DNA of 64,000 nt from Planctomycetia bacterium (lineage in GTDB: Bacteria > Planctomycetota > Phycisphaerae > UBA1845 > Fen-1342): NCBI GenBank assembly GCA_015709575.1, contig CP054190.1, positions 372,001 to 436,000 on the forward strand, read 5' to 3'. Shown here piece by piece: positions 17,693 to 30,365 of this stretch. Both the position numbers and the translations under genes were made by a program. Numbering within the stretch: position 1 is the first letter of the stretch; each line of letters opens with the position of its first letter. The notes under the pieces were generated by a model. The model saw nothing but the letters and a program-made list of their open reading frames with translations. It was not told where the DNA came from and did not search any database.

Positions 17693-19504
17693 CTACTGCA
17701 CCAGCAGCGCCACGAACGGGTCGATGTCAAAGTTCGTCAGTTCCCCGTCGCGATCAACGTCGAGCGCGCAGGTCGGGTCGCACGAATAGACCGCCTGCCA
17801 GGCCGCCACGCCTTCCACCAACGCCAACACGAACGGGTCAATGTCGAAGTTGTCCAGCCGCCCGTCGCAGTTGGCGTCGCCCGGCGCGATGATCGTCACG
17901 TGGACCGTCTCGCTGTTCGTCGTGCCGCAGGCGTCCGTGATGATGACGTGATACGGCCCGCCGTCGGCCGGCGAGGCGTCGGGAATCACAAACACCGGTC
18001 CGTTTCCGCCGGACATCGGCCAGGTGCCCATCATCCACGAGTATGCCGCGCCGCCCGTCACGTTGGCCGCGACCTGGAGCGTCACCGTCTCGCCGGCGCA
18101 CGCGACCACGCTGACCGGCTGAACGAGGATGGTCGGCCCGGGGGGCACACAGGTATCCGGGATGCCGTCGCAGTTGCAATCCGCGGCCGCACCGGAGGAG
18201 ATGTCTGCGTAATCAGGGATGCCGTTCTCGTTGCAATCCGGCGCGTTGGCCGGCACGATCTTGAACAGCTCGCCGCCCTGGTCACAGATGTACAACTCGC
18301 CGCGTGCGTCCTCGCCGAAGGATGCAATCGCGTTGATCGTCGAGCCTACCGGCGCAAGCTGGGCCGTGCGATCGGTCAGGTCCGTCACGCCCGCCCCCGG
18401 CGAGTACCGCAGCGTCCAGATGTTGGCGGAGCAGTAATCGGCGAAGAAGTAGGTGCCGCGCAGGGCGGGAATCGCGCAGCCGCGATAGACATATCCGCCG
18501 GTGATGGAGCAGCGCCCGCCGCCGTGCGTATACGTGTGAATCGGCAGCGTCAGCGTCGGAGCGTTGCAGGTGCAGCCGGTCCGCCCGGTGCAGTTCAGCC
18601 CCTCCATGCAGCGCCAGCCGTAGTTCAGCGCGCTGGTCGTCCCAGCCGACTGAAAGTTCAGCTCTTCAATCGCGTCCTGGCCGACGTCCGCGATCCACAA
18701 ATCGCCGGTTCCGCGATCGAACGCCGGCCGCCACGGATTGCGCAGCCCATAGGCCCAGATTTCATCGTCGCCGGTGATGCCGACGAACGGATTGTCGGGC
18801 GGGATCGAATAGTTCCGGTCGGCGTTGCCCGGGAAGGCGTCGTCGTCCTCGTCGCCCACGATGTCATTCGGACCGTCCACGTCGATGCGCAGCATCTTGC
18901 CGAGCAACTGGTCGGTGATGTCCTGCGCGCGGTTGCCCGGATCGTTCTGGCTGCCGCCGTCGCCGAAGGCGGCGTACAGGTAGCCGTCCGGTCCGAAGCC
19001 GATCCAGCCGCCGTTGTGATTGCTGTTGGGCTGCGCCAGCCGCAGCACGACTGCGGCGCTGCCGGGGTCGGCCATGTCGGGGTTGGTCTCGCTGCGCTGA
19101 TAGCGGGCGATCACGCTGACGCCGGGCGACGGCCACTCCGTGTAGCAGACGTAGAAGTAGCCGTTCTCCTCGTACTGCGGGTGAAACGCCATGCCCAGCA
19201 GCCCCTGCTCGCTGTTGGCAGAGACGTTATCCACGACGAGAAAGTCATTGGGCTTGATCGTGTTGGTGGTCAGGTCCAGCACCTTGATCCGGCCCGACGT
19301 GGAGAGCGTCTGCGAAGCGATGTCGCGCTGCGAGATGATGAACAGGCGATTGAAATCACCCGCGGGCGCTGTCACGTAAATCGGCCGCACCAGCCCGGCC
19401 TGGATGCGGATGGCGGTGAAATCCTGGCCGACGGCGGATGCGCCGACGGCGGCCAGAGCCGCCAGCCCGATCCGGGAAATGAGACGGAAAGCGCGGTCAC
19501 GCAT
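17693..19504 (-). CDS. Secreted glucose/sorbosone dehydrogenase-like protein with Ig-like and dockerin-like domains
   Basis: A 603-residue secreted protein. After a signal peptide (LISRIGLAALAAVGASAVGQ) comes a beta-propeller of the PQQ-dependent sugar dehydrogenase (GSDH/Hhip-like) type, residues about 25-400, with SEQGLLGMAFHPQYEENGYF, WIGFGPDGYLYAAFGDGG and YGLRNPWRPAFDRGTGDLW. A Cys-containing Asn/Asp-rich calcium-type spacer, an Ig-like domain (about 455-540) and two dockerin-like repeats each with NFDIDPFV follow. It probably oxidises sugars outside the cytoplasm with PQQ, but the activity is inferred. The ATG at 19504 has GGAG eight bases upstream and gives a clean signal peptide; the ATG at 19543 would add 13 residues. 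Confidence 0.85.
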   Translation of the reverse strand: MRDRAFRLISRIGLAALAAVGASAVGQDFTAIRIQAGLVRPIYVTAPAGDFNRLFIISQRDIASQTLSTSGRIKVLDLTTNTIKPNDFLVVDNVSANSEQGLLGMAFHPQYEENGYFYVCYTEWPSPGVSVIARYQRSETNPDMADPGSAAVVLRLAQPNSNHNGGWIGFGPDGYLYAAFGDGGSQNDPGNRAQDITDQLLGKMLRIDVDGPNDIVGDEDDDAFPGNADRNYSIPPDNPFVGITGDDEIWAYGLRNPWRPAFDRGTGDLWIADVGQDAIEELNFQSAGTTSALNYGWRCMEGLNCTGRTGCTCNAPTLTLPIHTYTHGGGRCSITGGYVYRGCAIPALRGTYFFADYCSANIWTLRYSPGAGVTDLTDRTAQLAPVGSTINAIASFGEDARGELYICDQGGELFKIVPANAPDCNENGIPDYADISSGAAADCNCDGIPDTCVPPGPTILVQPVSVVACAGETVTLQVAANVTGGAAYSWMMGTWPMSGGNGPVFVIPDASPADGGPYHVIITDACGTTNSETVHVTIIAPGDANCDGRLDNFDIDPFVLALVEGVAAWQAVYSCDPTCALDVDRDGELTNFDIDPFVALLVQ

Positions 19505-19621
19505 GGTGTGACTCCGAGGCGGCAGACGCCCGTTGGCATTCATTGAACTGGGGCGGGTCGGCGGTCAGCCCGAAAACCCCCGGGCGGCGCACGCGCACCC
19601 GTTCCGACCCATCGCGCGGGA

Positions 19622-19627
19622 ATTATA
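19622..19627 (-). promoter_or_regulatory. Consensus -10 box (TATAAT) upstream of the sugar dehydrogenase gene
   Basis: A perfect TATAAT on the minus strand in a GC-rich context, about 118 bp before the start codon. No good -35 is visible at the usual distance, so an activator or long leader is possible. Confidence 0.4.
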
Positions 19628-19745
19628 GCCGGGATGGGGTGTCTGAATCCCGCGGTTTGACCGTGATCGACCCGGGAAATCGAGTGAATCGAACGGGCGT
19701 CCGATATTCGAGGAAGACCAGCCGTGATTCGTGGATTGCTGACCC

Positions 19746-21203
19746 CTACGCCGGCAGACCGCCGGCCCCGGCGAGAATCAGCTCCCACGCCCGGTGAACG
19801 TGCTCCCGCTCGGTCCGGACATTCCCGATCGCGACCCGCAGCACCACCCGACCACGCAGGCGCGTCGAAGAGAGCAAAACCGCGCCGTCCGCGTTCACCG
19901 ACGCCAGAAGAGCATCATTCGCGGCATCCTGCACCTCGGGCGTGGCTCCCCGCAGCAGCCGAAAGCAGACCACGCTCAGCGGCGACGGGGCGCAGATTTC
20001 GAACCGCGGATCTGCCGCTACCCAGCCGCGAAACTCCTGCGCCAGCTCGACGTGTCGCCGGATGCGGGCACGCAACCCCTCCACGCCGAACCCGCGAATG
20101 ACCATCCAGAGCTTCAGCGCCCGGAAGCGCCGGCCAAGCTGCGGGCCGTAGTCCATCAGGTTTGTGACACCCGCCTCGGTGGTTTTCAGGTAGTCGGGCG
20201 TCAGCGCGAACGCCGCTCGCAGCGACTCCGGATCTCTGAGAAACAGCACCGAGCAGTCGACGGGGGTGAATAGCCACTTGTGCGGATTCACAACGATCGA
20301 GTCGCCCAGCTCCATCCCCGCCATTCGCGCGCGAATCTCCGGACAAATGGCGGCGCTTCCCGCATAGGCAGCGTCGACGTGCAGCCACACGCCCCGCGAG
20401 CGCGCGACTTCGGCTACGCGCTCCAGTGGGTCGATGCTGGTGGTCGACGTGCTTCCGGCGGTTGCGACCACCGCGAAGGGGCGCATGCCGGCCTGCCGAT
20501 CGGCGTCGATCCGCTCCGCCAGCGCGGCCGGGATCATCTGAAAGGCGTCATCGACCGGCACGCGCCGCAGCGAATTCAGCCCCAGCCCGAGCGTGATCAG
20601 CGCCTTGTCGATGGACGAGTGCGCCTGGTCGCTGGCATAGACCGTCAGCCGCGGCAGGTCGCTGCGCCCGCTCATTCCGGCTTCGCGCATGGATGGATCG
20701 CCGACGCGCTGCCGCGCCGCCGCGAGGGCCAGCAGGGAGGAAATCGAGGCGGTGTCGTTGATGTGGCCGCGGAACTCCGGCGGCAGGTCCATCATCTGCC
20801 GCAGCCAGTCGCAGACGTGTTCCTCCAGCTCCGTCGCGGCCGGGCCGGTCCGCCAGAGCATGGCGTTGACGTTCAGGGCGGCGGCGAGCATTTCGCCAAG
20901 GATGCCGGGAGCGGTGGCGCTATTGGCGAAATAGGCCAGGAAGCCGGGGTGGTTCCAGTGAGTCGAATTCGGCACGATCAGCGATTGATAATCGTCGAGC
21001 AGGGCATCGAGCGCTTCGCCCTGTGCCGGCGGCGCGGGCGGCAGGAGCGCACGCAGTCCGCCGGGCGCGAGCCGCGGCGTGACGCGGTGCGCTTGGGGGT
21101 TGTCGACGTAGTCGGCGATCAGGTCGGCGGCGCGGTGCAGTGCCCGCCGGAACTCGTCGGTGGGGAGGTCACCCAGCGGCGGGCGCTCCAGGGGATCGCT
21201 CAT
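19746..21203 (-). CDS. Pyridoxal-phosphate-dependent decarboxylase (aromatic amino acid decarboxylase type)
   Basis: A 485-residue group II PLP decarboxylase. The PLP-binding lysine is in SIVVNPHKWLFTPVDC, and VWLHVDAAYAGSAA holds the Asp that contacts the pyridine nitrogen. THWNHPGFLAYFANS and DQAHSSIDKALITLGLG match aromatic L-amino acid decarboxylases and tyrosine or tryptophan decarboxylases. The substrate cannot be fixed from sequence. The ATG at 21203 gives MSDPLERPPLGDLP; the upstream reading to 21278 has no similarity. The two tRNA genes lie just upstream on the same strand. Confidence 0.92.
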   Translation of the reverse strand: MSDPLERPPLGDLPTDEFRRALHRAADLIADYVDNPQAHRVTPRLAPGGLRALLPPAPPAQGEALDALLDDYQSLIVPNSTHWNHPGFLAYFANSATAPGILGEMLAAALNVNAMLWRTGPAATELEEHVCDWLRQMMDLPPEFRGHINDTASISSLLALAAARQRVGDPSMREAGMSGRSDLPRLTVYASDQAHSSIDKALITLGLGLNSLRRVPVDDAFQMIPAALAERIDADRQAGMRPFAVVATAGSTSTTSIDPLERVAEVARSRGVWLHVDAAYAGSAAICPEIRARMAGMELGDSIVVNPHKWLFTPVDCSVLFLRDPESLRAAFALTPDYLKTTEAGVTNLMDYGPQLGRRFRALKLWMVIRGFGVEGLRARIRRHVELAQEFRGWVAADPRFEICAPSPLSVVCFRLLRGATPEVQDAANDALLASVNADGAVLLSSTRLRGRVVLRVAIGNVRTEREHVHRAWELILAGAGGLPA

Positions 21204-21266
21204 CAGGGCCGCAGTCCCGGAACGGCGCTCGCGGGAGGAATCGCGGGATTGCCGTTCATCACACGC

Positions 21267-21325
21267 GACCCGTGCCACGGGTCAGCAGAAACGGGCGACC
21301 CGCCGGCGGTCGGCCGACGGGTCGC
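21267..21325 (-). terminator. Two hairpins downstream of the tRNA operon
   Basis: GCGACCCG (21295-21302) pairs with CGGGTCGC (21318-21325), and GACCCGT-GCC-ACGGGTC forms a second hairpin at 21267-21283. They follow tRNA-Ala by three bases on the minus strand and could end the tRNA transcript or define its 3' processing. The T-tract is weak. Confidence 0.45.
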
Positions 21326-21327
21326 AG

Positions 21328-21400
21328 TGGAGCCGATGAGATTCGAACTCACGACCTCTTCCATGCCATGGAAGCGCTCTCCCAACTGAGCTACGGCCCC
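21328..21400 (-). tRNA. tRNA-Ala (GGC anticodon)
   Basis: 73 nt on the minus strand. The acceptor stem GGGGCCG pairs with CGGCTCC (one G-U pair), the D-arm contains TAGCTCAGTTGGGAGAGC, the anticodon stem CTTCC/GGAAG encloses the loop ATGGCAT with anticodon GGC, and the T-arm has GTTCGAATC. The discriminator is A; CCA is not encoded (ACT follows). It reads GCC/GCU, suited to this GC-rich genome. It is cotranscribed downstream of tRNA-Phe. Confidence 0.96.
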
Positions 21401-21458
21401 GGCGATTGGGATCAATGACCGGCGCGGGCGACAACGCGGCCCGCGATTCGGTCGGCAG

Positions 21459-21531
21459 TGGTCAGGGCCGGATTTGAACCGGCGACACATGGATTTTCAG
21501 TCCATTGCTCTACCAACTGAGCTACCTGACC
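21459..21531 (-). tRNA. tRNA-Phe (GAA anticodon)
   Basis: 73 nt on the minus strand. The acceptor stem GGTCAGG pairs with CCTGACC, the D-arm has TAGCTCAGTTGGTAGAGC, the anticodon stem ATGGA/TCCAT encloses CTGAAAA with anticodon GAA, and the T-arm has GGTTCAAATCC. Discriminator A, CCA not encoded. It lies 58 bp upstream of tRNA-Ala on the same strand. Confidence 0.96.
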
Positions 21532-21580
21532 GACAGAGGCGACCCGGAGAGCGCATGGCGGCCCGGTCGCGAGCCGAGAA

Positions 21581-21609
21581 ACACTACGCCCAGTCGGGGG
21601 CATCGTCAA
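21581..21609 (-). promoter_or_regulatory. Promoter for the tRNA-Phe/tRNA-Ala operon
   Basis: On the minus strand TTGACG (21609-21604), a 17-nt spacer, then TAGTGT (21586-21581). The -35 matches five of six consensus bases, and the -10 keeps the important TAxxxT. The predicted start is about 43 bases before tRNA-Phe. Confidence 0.5.
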
Positions 21610-21652
21610 GCCAAGCACTGTCGCGGTCGGCGCGAGTGGGAAGACGGTGCCG

Positions 21653-22816
21653 TCATTCGCCGTAGGCAATCCTGAAGATATCCTTGGCGGCCAGCGTCCG
21701 GGGATACACATCCTTCTTATCACTCAGAATTCCCAAGCTCTTGAGCGTTTCGAGATCCGCCTTCGCGGTCTTGTAGGTAACCTGGAACTTGCGCATCACG
21801 TCCGCGACGGTGATGAACGGCTCGACGAACAGATCGTCGATCAGCATTCGAGGGCGGCCTTTCTTCGGAACGGTATCCCGGTACTCCGTTCTAAGCGTCT
21901 CCAGCGCGTCGCACCGCCGGATCGACTCCTCGGCCTGCTCGATGGTTCCTTTCAGGCAAAACTCCAGCCACTCCGTCCACTCGCCGTGGCTGCTGACCCG
22001 GTAGAGCATCTGAATGTAATCCCGTCGATGCCGGTCAAAAAACTCGCTCAGGTAGAGGCACGGCGTGGTCAGGCCGAGCCACTTGTAGATGGTCAGCGCC
22101 AGCAACAGGCGACCGATCCGCCCGTTTCCGTCCTCGAACGGGTGAATCGCCTCAAACTGGTAGTGTGCCACGAAGGCGCGGAGCAGTGGGTCCAGTTGGT
22201 CCTTCGGCTCGAGAAAGTACGATTCGAGGTTGGTCAGCAGCCGGCCGAGTTCTTCGGGCGGTGGAGGTATGTAGCGGCGATCATGCCCGATCGTGACCAG
22301 CCTGATCCTGATTGATCCGGGGCTTTTCTCCCGCCCGCGCGCGCTGACTGACATCAACTCCGAGTGCAGTTGCCGAATCAGGCTTTGGTCCAGCGCGCGT
22401 CCATCATCGATCCACTGGCAGCCGGTTCTCAGGGCCACGTCATAGGCAAGCGCTTCCCCCCAATCCCTGGAACGCGCGCTCTCCACTTTGGGGGCATTGT
22501 CGTCGCGCTTTGCCGCGTCAAACAGTAGCAGCTCCGTCGGCGTGACGATCGTGCCTTCGATCCGGTTGGACGTCAGCGCTTCGCGTCGCTGCAAAGGCCG
22601 GATCAGAAGACGTCCATCGCCGACGCCCAGGGCACGGACCCGCCCATCCAGGCGCTCGATCCGGATTCGCGCGTCCTGCTGCAGCGGGAACAGTTCCGGC
22701 GGAAGCGATTGCAGCGCTGGCAGCTCTCTGGGTACGAAGGCGTAGTCTTCCCGTCCCCCGATTGTTATCGGGACAAGATTGCCGGTTTTGAACTCAGAAA
22801 AAGCAATCGGGTCCAC
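21653..22816 (-). CDS. Fic family AMP-transferase-type protein
   Basis: A 387-residue Fic protein. The active-site motif HPFEDGNGRIGR (225-236) is complete, so it should transfer AMP (or another phosphate-linked group) to a target hydroxyl. TSNRIEG at 82-88 matches the inhibitory helix (S/T)xxxE(G/N) located N-terminal to the Fic core, so it is self-inhibited (class II). The N-terminus resembles the Fic N-terminal domain family, and residues about 335-375 (ITVADVMRKFQVTYKTAKAD) form a winged helix, suggesting DNA binding or autoregulation. The GTG at 22816 has GGAG seven bases upstream. No antitoxin gene is adjacent. Its AT-rich upstream region differs from its surroundings, a possible sign of transfer. 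Confidence 0.92.
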   Translation of the reverse strand: MDPIAFSEFKTGNLVPITIGGREDYAFVPRELPALQSLPPELFPLQQDARIRIERLDGRVRALGVGDGRLLIRPLQRREALTSNRIEGTIVTPTELLLFDAAKRDDNAPKVESARSRDWGEALAYDVALRTGCQWIDDGRALDQSLIRQLHSELMSVSARGREKSPGSIRIRLVTIGHDRRYIPPPPEELGRLLTNLESYFLEPKDQLDPLLRAFVAHYQFEAIHPFEDGNGRIGRLLLALTIYKWLGLTTPCLYLSEFFDRHRRDYIQMLYRVSSHGEWTEWLEFCLKGTIEQAEESIRRCDALETLRTEYRDTVPKKGRPRMLIDDLFVEPFITVADVMRKFQVTYKTAKADLETLKSLGILSDKKDVYPRTLAAKDIFRIAYGE

Positions 22817-23158
22817 GATTCACTCCAAACCGCAAGCGGTGTTTTGGAATAATTGTCATATAATTACAATCTGTCAAGACAATGTGGAGTACGGCGTCGA
22901 ATAATCAACAAATTCGTCCGCCGCTTGGAACTCGATTGGGCGTGACTGGTCCCGAGCGGTTCCCCAATGTGAAACTCCCCAGCGAGGTGCGTCCGGCCAC
23001 GACATGCGCCCGCCGCGGTCTGAGCGCGGGAGATTGGCCGCCGGAGGTGTCCCTCGCCCCGTCACGCGACCGCCAGCGTATACTGCGTGGCTCGGCCGGA
23101 AGGCGTCCGGCCGTGCTGCGCGCCCGCGGCGCGATGGTTTTCGGCACAGGAGCAGGGC
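22817..23158. other. Intergenic region fic / efp
   Basis: 342 bp. The left third (22840-22915) is unusually AT-rich and holds the fic promoter. The remainder is GC-rich; a TATACT at 23079-23084, about 75 bp before efp, is a possible -10 without a clear -35. No gene is seen. Confidence 0.5.
22850..22878 (-). promoter_or_regulatory. fic promoter with possible operator
   Basis: On the minus strand a perfect -35 TTGACA (22878-22873), a 17-nt spacer and AATTAT (22855-22850), 33 bp before the GTG start. ATTGTC and GACAAT form inverted ends around the same interval, a plausible operator for a repressor, possibly the Fic protein's own winged helix. Confidence 0.55.
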
Positions 23159-23722
23159 ATGATCCGCGCAGCGGAAATTCGCAAGGGCAAGGTGGTCCTC
23201 CACGAAGGCACGCTGTACAGCGTGGTGGACATCGACCGCGTCTCCAAGGGCAATTGGCGCAGCTACCTGCAGGCCAAGTTCAAGTCGATCAAGACCGGGC
23301 AGATCGTGGACGTCCGGCTCAGTCCGGACGACCGGCTCGAAACCCCCTTCGTGGAAACCAAGCCGTTCGAGTATCTCTATCGCGACGGGCAGGAATTCAT
23401 CCTGATGGACCAGGAGAATTTCGAGCAGATCCACGTCTCCGGCGACGTGATGGGCGAGGCCGAGCTGTACCTGCGCGGCAACGAGGTTGTGACCTGCCAG
23501 TTCATCGACGGGGCGCTGGTCGCGATCGAGCTGCCCAACACGGTCGAGTTGAAGGTGGTGGACACGCCTCCGGTCATGCGCGGTGCGACCGTCACCAACC
23601 AGACCAAGGATGCCCAGCTCGAAACCGGCCTGTCCGTGCGCGTGCCGCCCTTCATCGAGATCGGCGAAGTGCTGCGGATCGACACCCGCACCGGCGAATA
23701 CCTGGAGCGCGCGAAGAGCTGA
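23159..23722 (+). CDS. efp: Elongation factor P with non-Lys/Arg loop tip
   Basis: A 187-residue, three-domain EF-P that enters the ribosomal E site to relieve stalling at polyproline. Domain I contains KGKVVLHEGTLYSVVDID, domain III ends with IGEVLRIDTRTGEYLERAK, as in the family. The loop that normally carries the modified Lys (E. coli K34, motif PGKG) or Arg reads SKGNWRSY, placing Asn32 at the tip by alignment with the following conserved Tyr/Phe and Lys. The usual modification enzymes therefore could not act here in the known way. The ATG at 23159 gives the standard N-terminus. secA starts 64 bp downstream on the same strand; cotranscription is likely. Confidence 0.93.
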   Translation: MIRAAEIRKGKVVLHEGTLYSVVDIDRVSKGNWRSYLQAKFKSIKTGQIVDVRLSPDDRLETPFVETKPFEYLYRDGQEFILMDQENFEQIHVSGDVMGEAELYLRGNEVVTCQFIDGALVAIELPNTVELKVVDTPPVMRGATVTNQTKDAQLETGLSVRVPPFIEIGEVLRIDTRTGEYLERAKS

Positions 23723-23786
23723 CACCCCGGTTGGGGCAGGGCACGGCCTCCGCGGCCGTGCGAGCGCGGTCTGCTGAGGAAGATGC

Positions 23787-27752
<3,966 letters not shown>

Positions 27753-27945
27753 CCCGCCGGCGTGCGTACCGGCGCGTGCCCGCGCCTTGCCGCGCGTTCT
27801 CCGCGTTGTCCCGCCGAATTGAAGCGCGTAAGCTCTGGGCCGATTCTTCCGCCGCGCCCGGCGGAACGCACGCGGCGGGGCGGTTCAGCGGCCGGCCCCG
27901 CCCCTCGGGTCGGCGTCACCGGTAGCGCGGTGCAGGCGGGCTTCC

Positions 27946-29283
27946 ATGTTTGATCTCTGGTTCCAGGTCACGGTGATCCTCGCGCTGACGTTGTTCAACG
28001 CCGTCTTCGCGATGTCCGAGATCGCCGTCATCTCCAGTCGCAAGGCCCGGCTGCGCCAGCGGGCGGACGACGGCGACCGCGGGGCGCGCGTCGCGCTGGA
28101 ACTGGTGGAGAATCCGGATCGCTTCCTCTCGACCATCCAGGTCGGCATCACGCTGATCGGCGTCGTGTCGGGCGCCTTTGGCGGGGCCACCATGGCCGGA
28201 CAGGTCGGCGACCTGTTTCGCGAGATCGAGTGGCTCAGCGCCTGGGCGGACGCGATCGGCTTCGTGCTCGTCGTCGTGCTGATCGCTTTCCTGACGCTGC
28301 TGCTGGGCGAGCTGGTGCCCAAGCGCGTCGCGCTGCTGAACCCCGAGGCAATCGCCTCCCATGTCGCGCGCCCCATGCGCGGCCTGTCGCGCCTGGCCGG
28401 TCCCGCCGTGACGCTGCTGAGCCAATCCACCGGACTGATCCTGCGCTCGATGCGGCTGCGCGACGTGGTGGCGCCGCCTGTCACGCAGGAGGAAATCTCG
28501 ATCATGATCGAGCAGGGGCAGCAGGCCGGTATCTTCGAAAAGGTCGAGCGCGAGCTGGTCGAGCGCGTCTTTCGGCTCGGCGATCGGCACGTCAGCGCCG
28601 TGATGACCCCGCGCACCGAGATCGTGTGGGTGGACGTCGAGGAGCCGATCGGCGACGTGATGCGGGCCATGACCTCGGCCCCGCACACCTATTACCCCGT
28701 CTGTCGCGGCAGCGTCGAGCACGTCGTCGGCATGGTGTCGGTGAAGGACCAGTGGGTGCGGATGGTCAACAAGCAGCCGCCCGACATCAAGGCCACGCTC
28801 ATGCCGCCGCTGTTCGTCCCGGAAAACGTCCCGGCGCTGCGGCTGCTGGAGCAGTTCAAGCAGGCCGGGCGGCACGTGGCGCTGGTCGTGGATGAATACG
28901 GCAGCGTCAGCGGGCTGGTCACGCTCAACGACGTGCTGGAGGCGATCGTCGGCGACATTCCCGCCAGCAACCGCCCCGAGGATCAGGACGCTGTGCAGCG
29001 GCCCGACGGGAGCTGGCTCTTCGACGGCGGCATCACCATCGACCGCGTGATGGAGCTTTGCCGCATCGACGAGGTCCCGCCGGAGGACGAGGGTCTGTAT
29101 GACACGCTGGCGGGCATGTTGATGGCCCGACTGGGGCGCATTCCGCGGGTCGGCGACACGCTCACCTGGCTGGAGGCAAAGTTCGAGGTGGTGGACATGG
29201 ACGGGCACCGCGTGGACAAGGTGCTGGTCTATCCGCCGCCGCCCGAGCCGACCTCCGGCAGTGCGGAGGCGCTCGCTCCGTGA
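27946..29283 (+). CDS. CNNM/CorC-type membrane protein (DUF21-CBS-CBS-CorC_HlyC)
   Basis: A 445-residue protein with an N-terminal DUF21 region of about four membrane segments (ILALTLFNAVFAMSEIAVIS, GFVLVVVLIAFLTLLLGELVPK), then two CBS domains (VMTPRTEIVWVDVEEP... and LMPPLFVPENVPALRLLEQF...) and a C-terminal CorC_HlyC domain (DGSWLFDGGITIDRVMELC). The E/LVPK motif after TM4 is typical. Family members transport or regulate Mg2+/Co2+, with CBS domains sensing adenine nucleotides; the old name hemolysin is not informative. It overlaps the next gene by four bases (GTGA), so they are translationally coupled. Confidence 0.92.
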   Translation: MFDLWFQVTVILALTLFNAVFAMSEIAVISSRKARLRQRADDGDRGARVALELVENPDRFLSTIQVGITLIGVVSGAFGGATMAGQVGDLFREIEWLSAWADAIGFVLVVVLIAFLTLLLGELVPKRVALLNPEAIASHVARPMRGLSRLAGPAVTLLSQSTGLILRSMRLRDVVAPPVTQEEISIMIEQGQQAGIFEKVERELVERVFRLGDRHVSAVMTPRTEIVWVDVEEPIGDVMRAMTSAPHTYYPVCRGSVEHVVGMVSVKDQWVRMVNKQPPDIKATLMPPLFVPENVPALRLLEQFKQAGRHVALVVDEYGSVSGLVTLNDVLEAIVGDIPASNRPEDQDAVQRPDGSWLFDGGITIDRVMELCRIDEVPPEDEGLYDTLAGMLMARLGRIPRVGDTLTWLEAKFEVVDMDGHRVDKVLVYPPPPEPTSGSAEALAP

Positions 29284-30365
29284 CGCCGGCATTCATCCCG
29301 CGCCCCTGGCTCGGCGTGCTGGCGCTGCTGGCCTGCGCTGCGCTCTGGAGCATGAACGGGCCGCTGATCAAGATCCTCAACCGCCCGGACGCGATGGATC
29401 GCGCCCTGCGCCTCTTCGGCGTCTCCGCGACCGGCGTGGAGGCGCCGCCGCCCGCGACCGCGGATCGCGCCGTGAAATCGACTCACTCCCCCGAGCCTGC
29501 CGAGCCGCGCGAATCCACGGCGGTCCCCACCCCGGCCGGCGGAGAAGGGGTCACGCTGGCCGAAGCGGGCGGCGCCGAGGTCCGGCCGGTCTCGCCCTGG
29601 ACCATCGCCTCGTTCCGCTCGCTGCTGGGGGCGGCGGTGTTCGTGCCGCTGGCGTGGCCGCATCGCGGCACGCTGCGGCGCGTGAAGCCGCGCTGGGTCA
29701 TTGCCGGCGTGGTGCTGTTCATCCTGATGACGACCACCTTTGTCGTCGCCAACACGCTCACCACGGCGTCCAACGCGATCGTGCTGCAGTACACAGCGCC
29801 GCTGGTGGTCTTCGCGCTCTCGCCGCTGGTGCTGGGGGAGCGACCCAGCGCCGGCGAAGGCTGGGTGCTGCTGATCGTGCTGGTGGGCGTCGCGGTCATT
29901 TTCTTCGCCGGGCCGGCTGGCGACACGCTGGGACTGGTGATCTCGCTCTCCAGCGGCCTGTGGTACGGCGCGCTGACCGTTGCGCTGCGCGGCTTGCGCG
30001 AGGTGGACGCGCGGGTGGTGGTCGGGCTGAACACGCTCTGTTCTGGGCTGGTGCTGCTGCCGCTGGTGGCGCTCTACGGCTCGTTTTCCGTGACGCCCTT
30101 CCAACTGGCCATGCTGGCGCTGCTGGGCATCGCCCAGTTCGCCACGCCCTACCTGCTCTTCTCATACGGCGTGCGCCACGTGGAGGCGCATCGCGCTTCG
30201 CTCATCACGCTGCTGGAAGTGTTTCTAAACCCGCTGCTCACGTGGCTGGTCGTCGCCGAAGCCCCGGGCAGCGCGACCCTGATCGGTGGTCCGATCATCG
30301 TGCTGGGCGTCGTCGCCTGGATCTTCGCCACGCTCCGCCGCCGGTCGATTCATAACCGCCAGTAA
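29280..30365 (+). CDS. EamA/DMT-family transporter
   Basis: A 361-residue protein with about ten membrane helices forming two EamA repeats. Landmarks are ASFRSLLGAAVFVPLA, NAIVLQYTAPLVVFALSPLV in repeat one and GIAQFATPYLLFSYGVRHVE, SLITLLEVFLNPLLTWLVV in repeat two. The drug/metabolite transporter superfamily moves small metabolites or amino acids; the substrate is unknown. An atypical hydrophilic insertion of about 65 residues (about 45-110) separates helix 1 from helix 2. The start is GTG 29280, overlapping the stop of the CorC-like gene. The last 16 bp overlap the convergent gene at 30350. Confidence 0.9.
   Translation: MTPAFIPRPWLGVLALLACAALWSMNGPLIKILNRPDAMDRALRLFGVSATGVEAPPPATADRAVKSTHSPEPAEPRESTAVPTPAGGEGVTLAEAGGAEVRPVSPWTIASFRSLLGAAVFVPLAWPHRGTLRRVKPRWVIAGVVLFILMTTTFVVANTLTTASNAIVLQYTAPLVVFALSPLVLGERPSAGEGWVLLIVLVGVAVIFFAGPAGDTLGLVISLSSGLWYGALTVALRGLREVDARVVVGLNTLCSGLVLLPLVALYGSFSVTPFQLAMLALLGIAQFATPYLLFSYGVRHVEAHRASLITLLEVFLNPLLTWLVVAEAPGSATLIGGPIIVLGVVAWIFATLRRRSIHNRQ

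Noticed and set aside
27916..29292. A 458-codon minus-strand frame opposite the CorC-like gene
   Set aside because: Low-complexity Arg/His/Asp-rich, the antisense of a clear CBS-domain gene.
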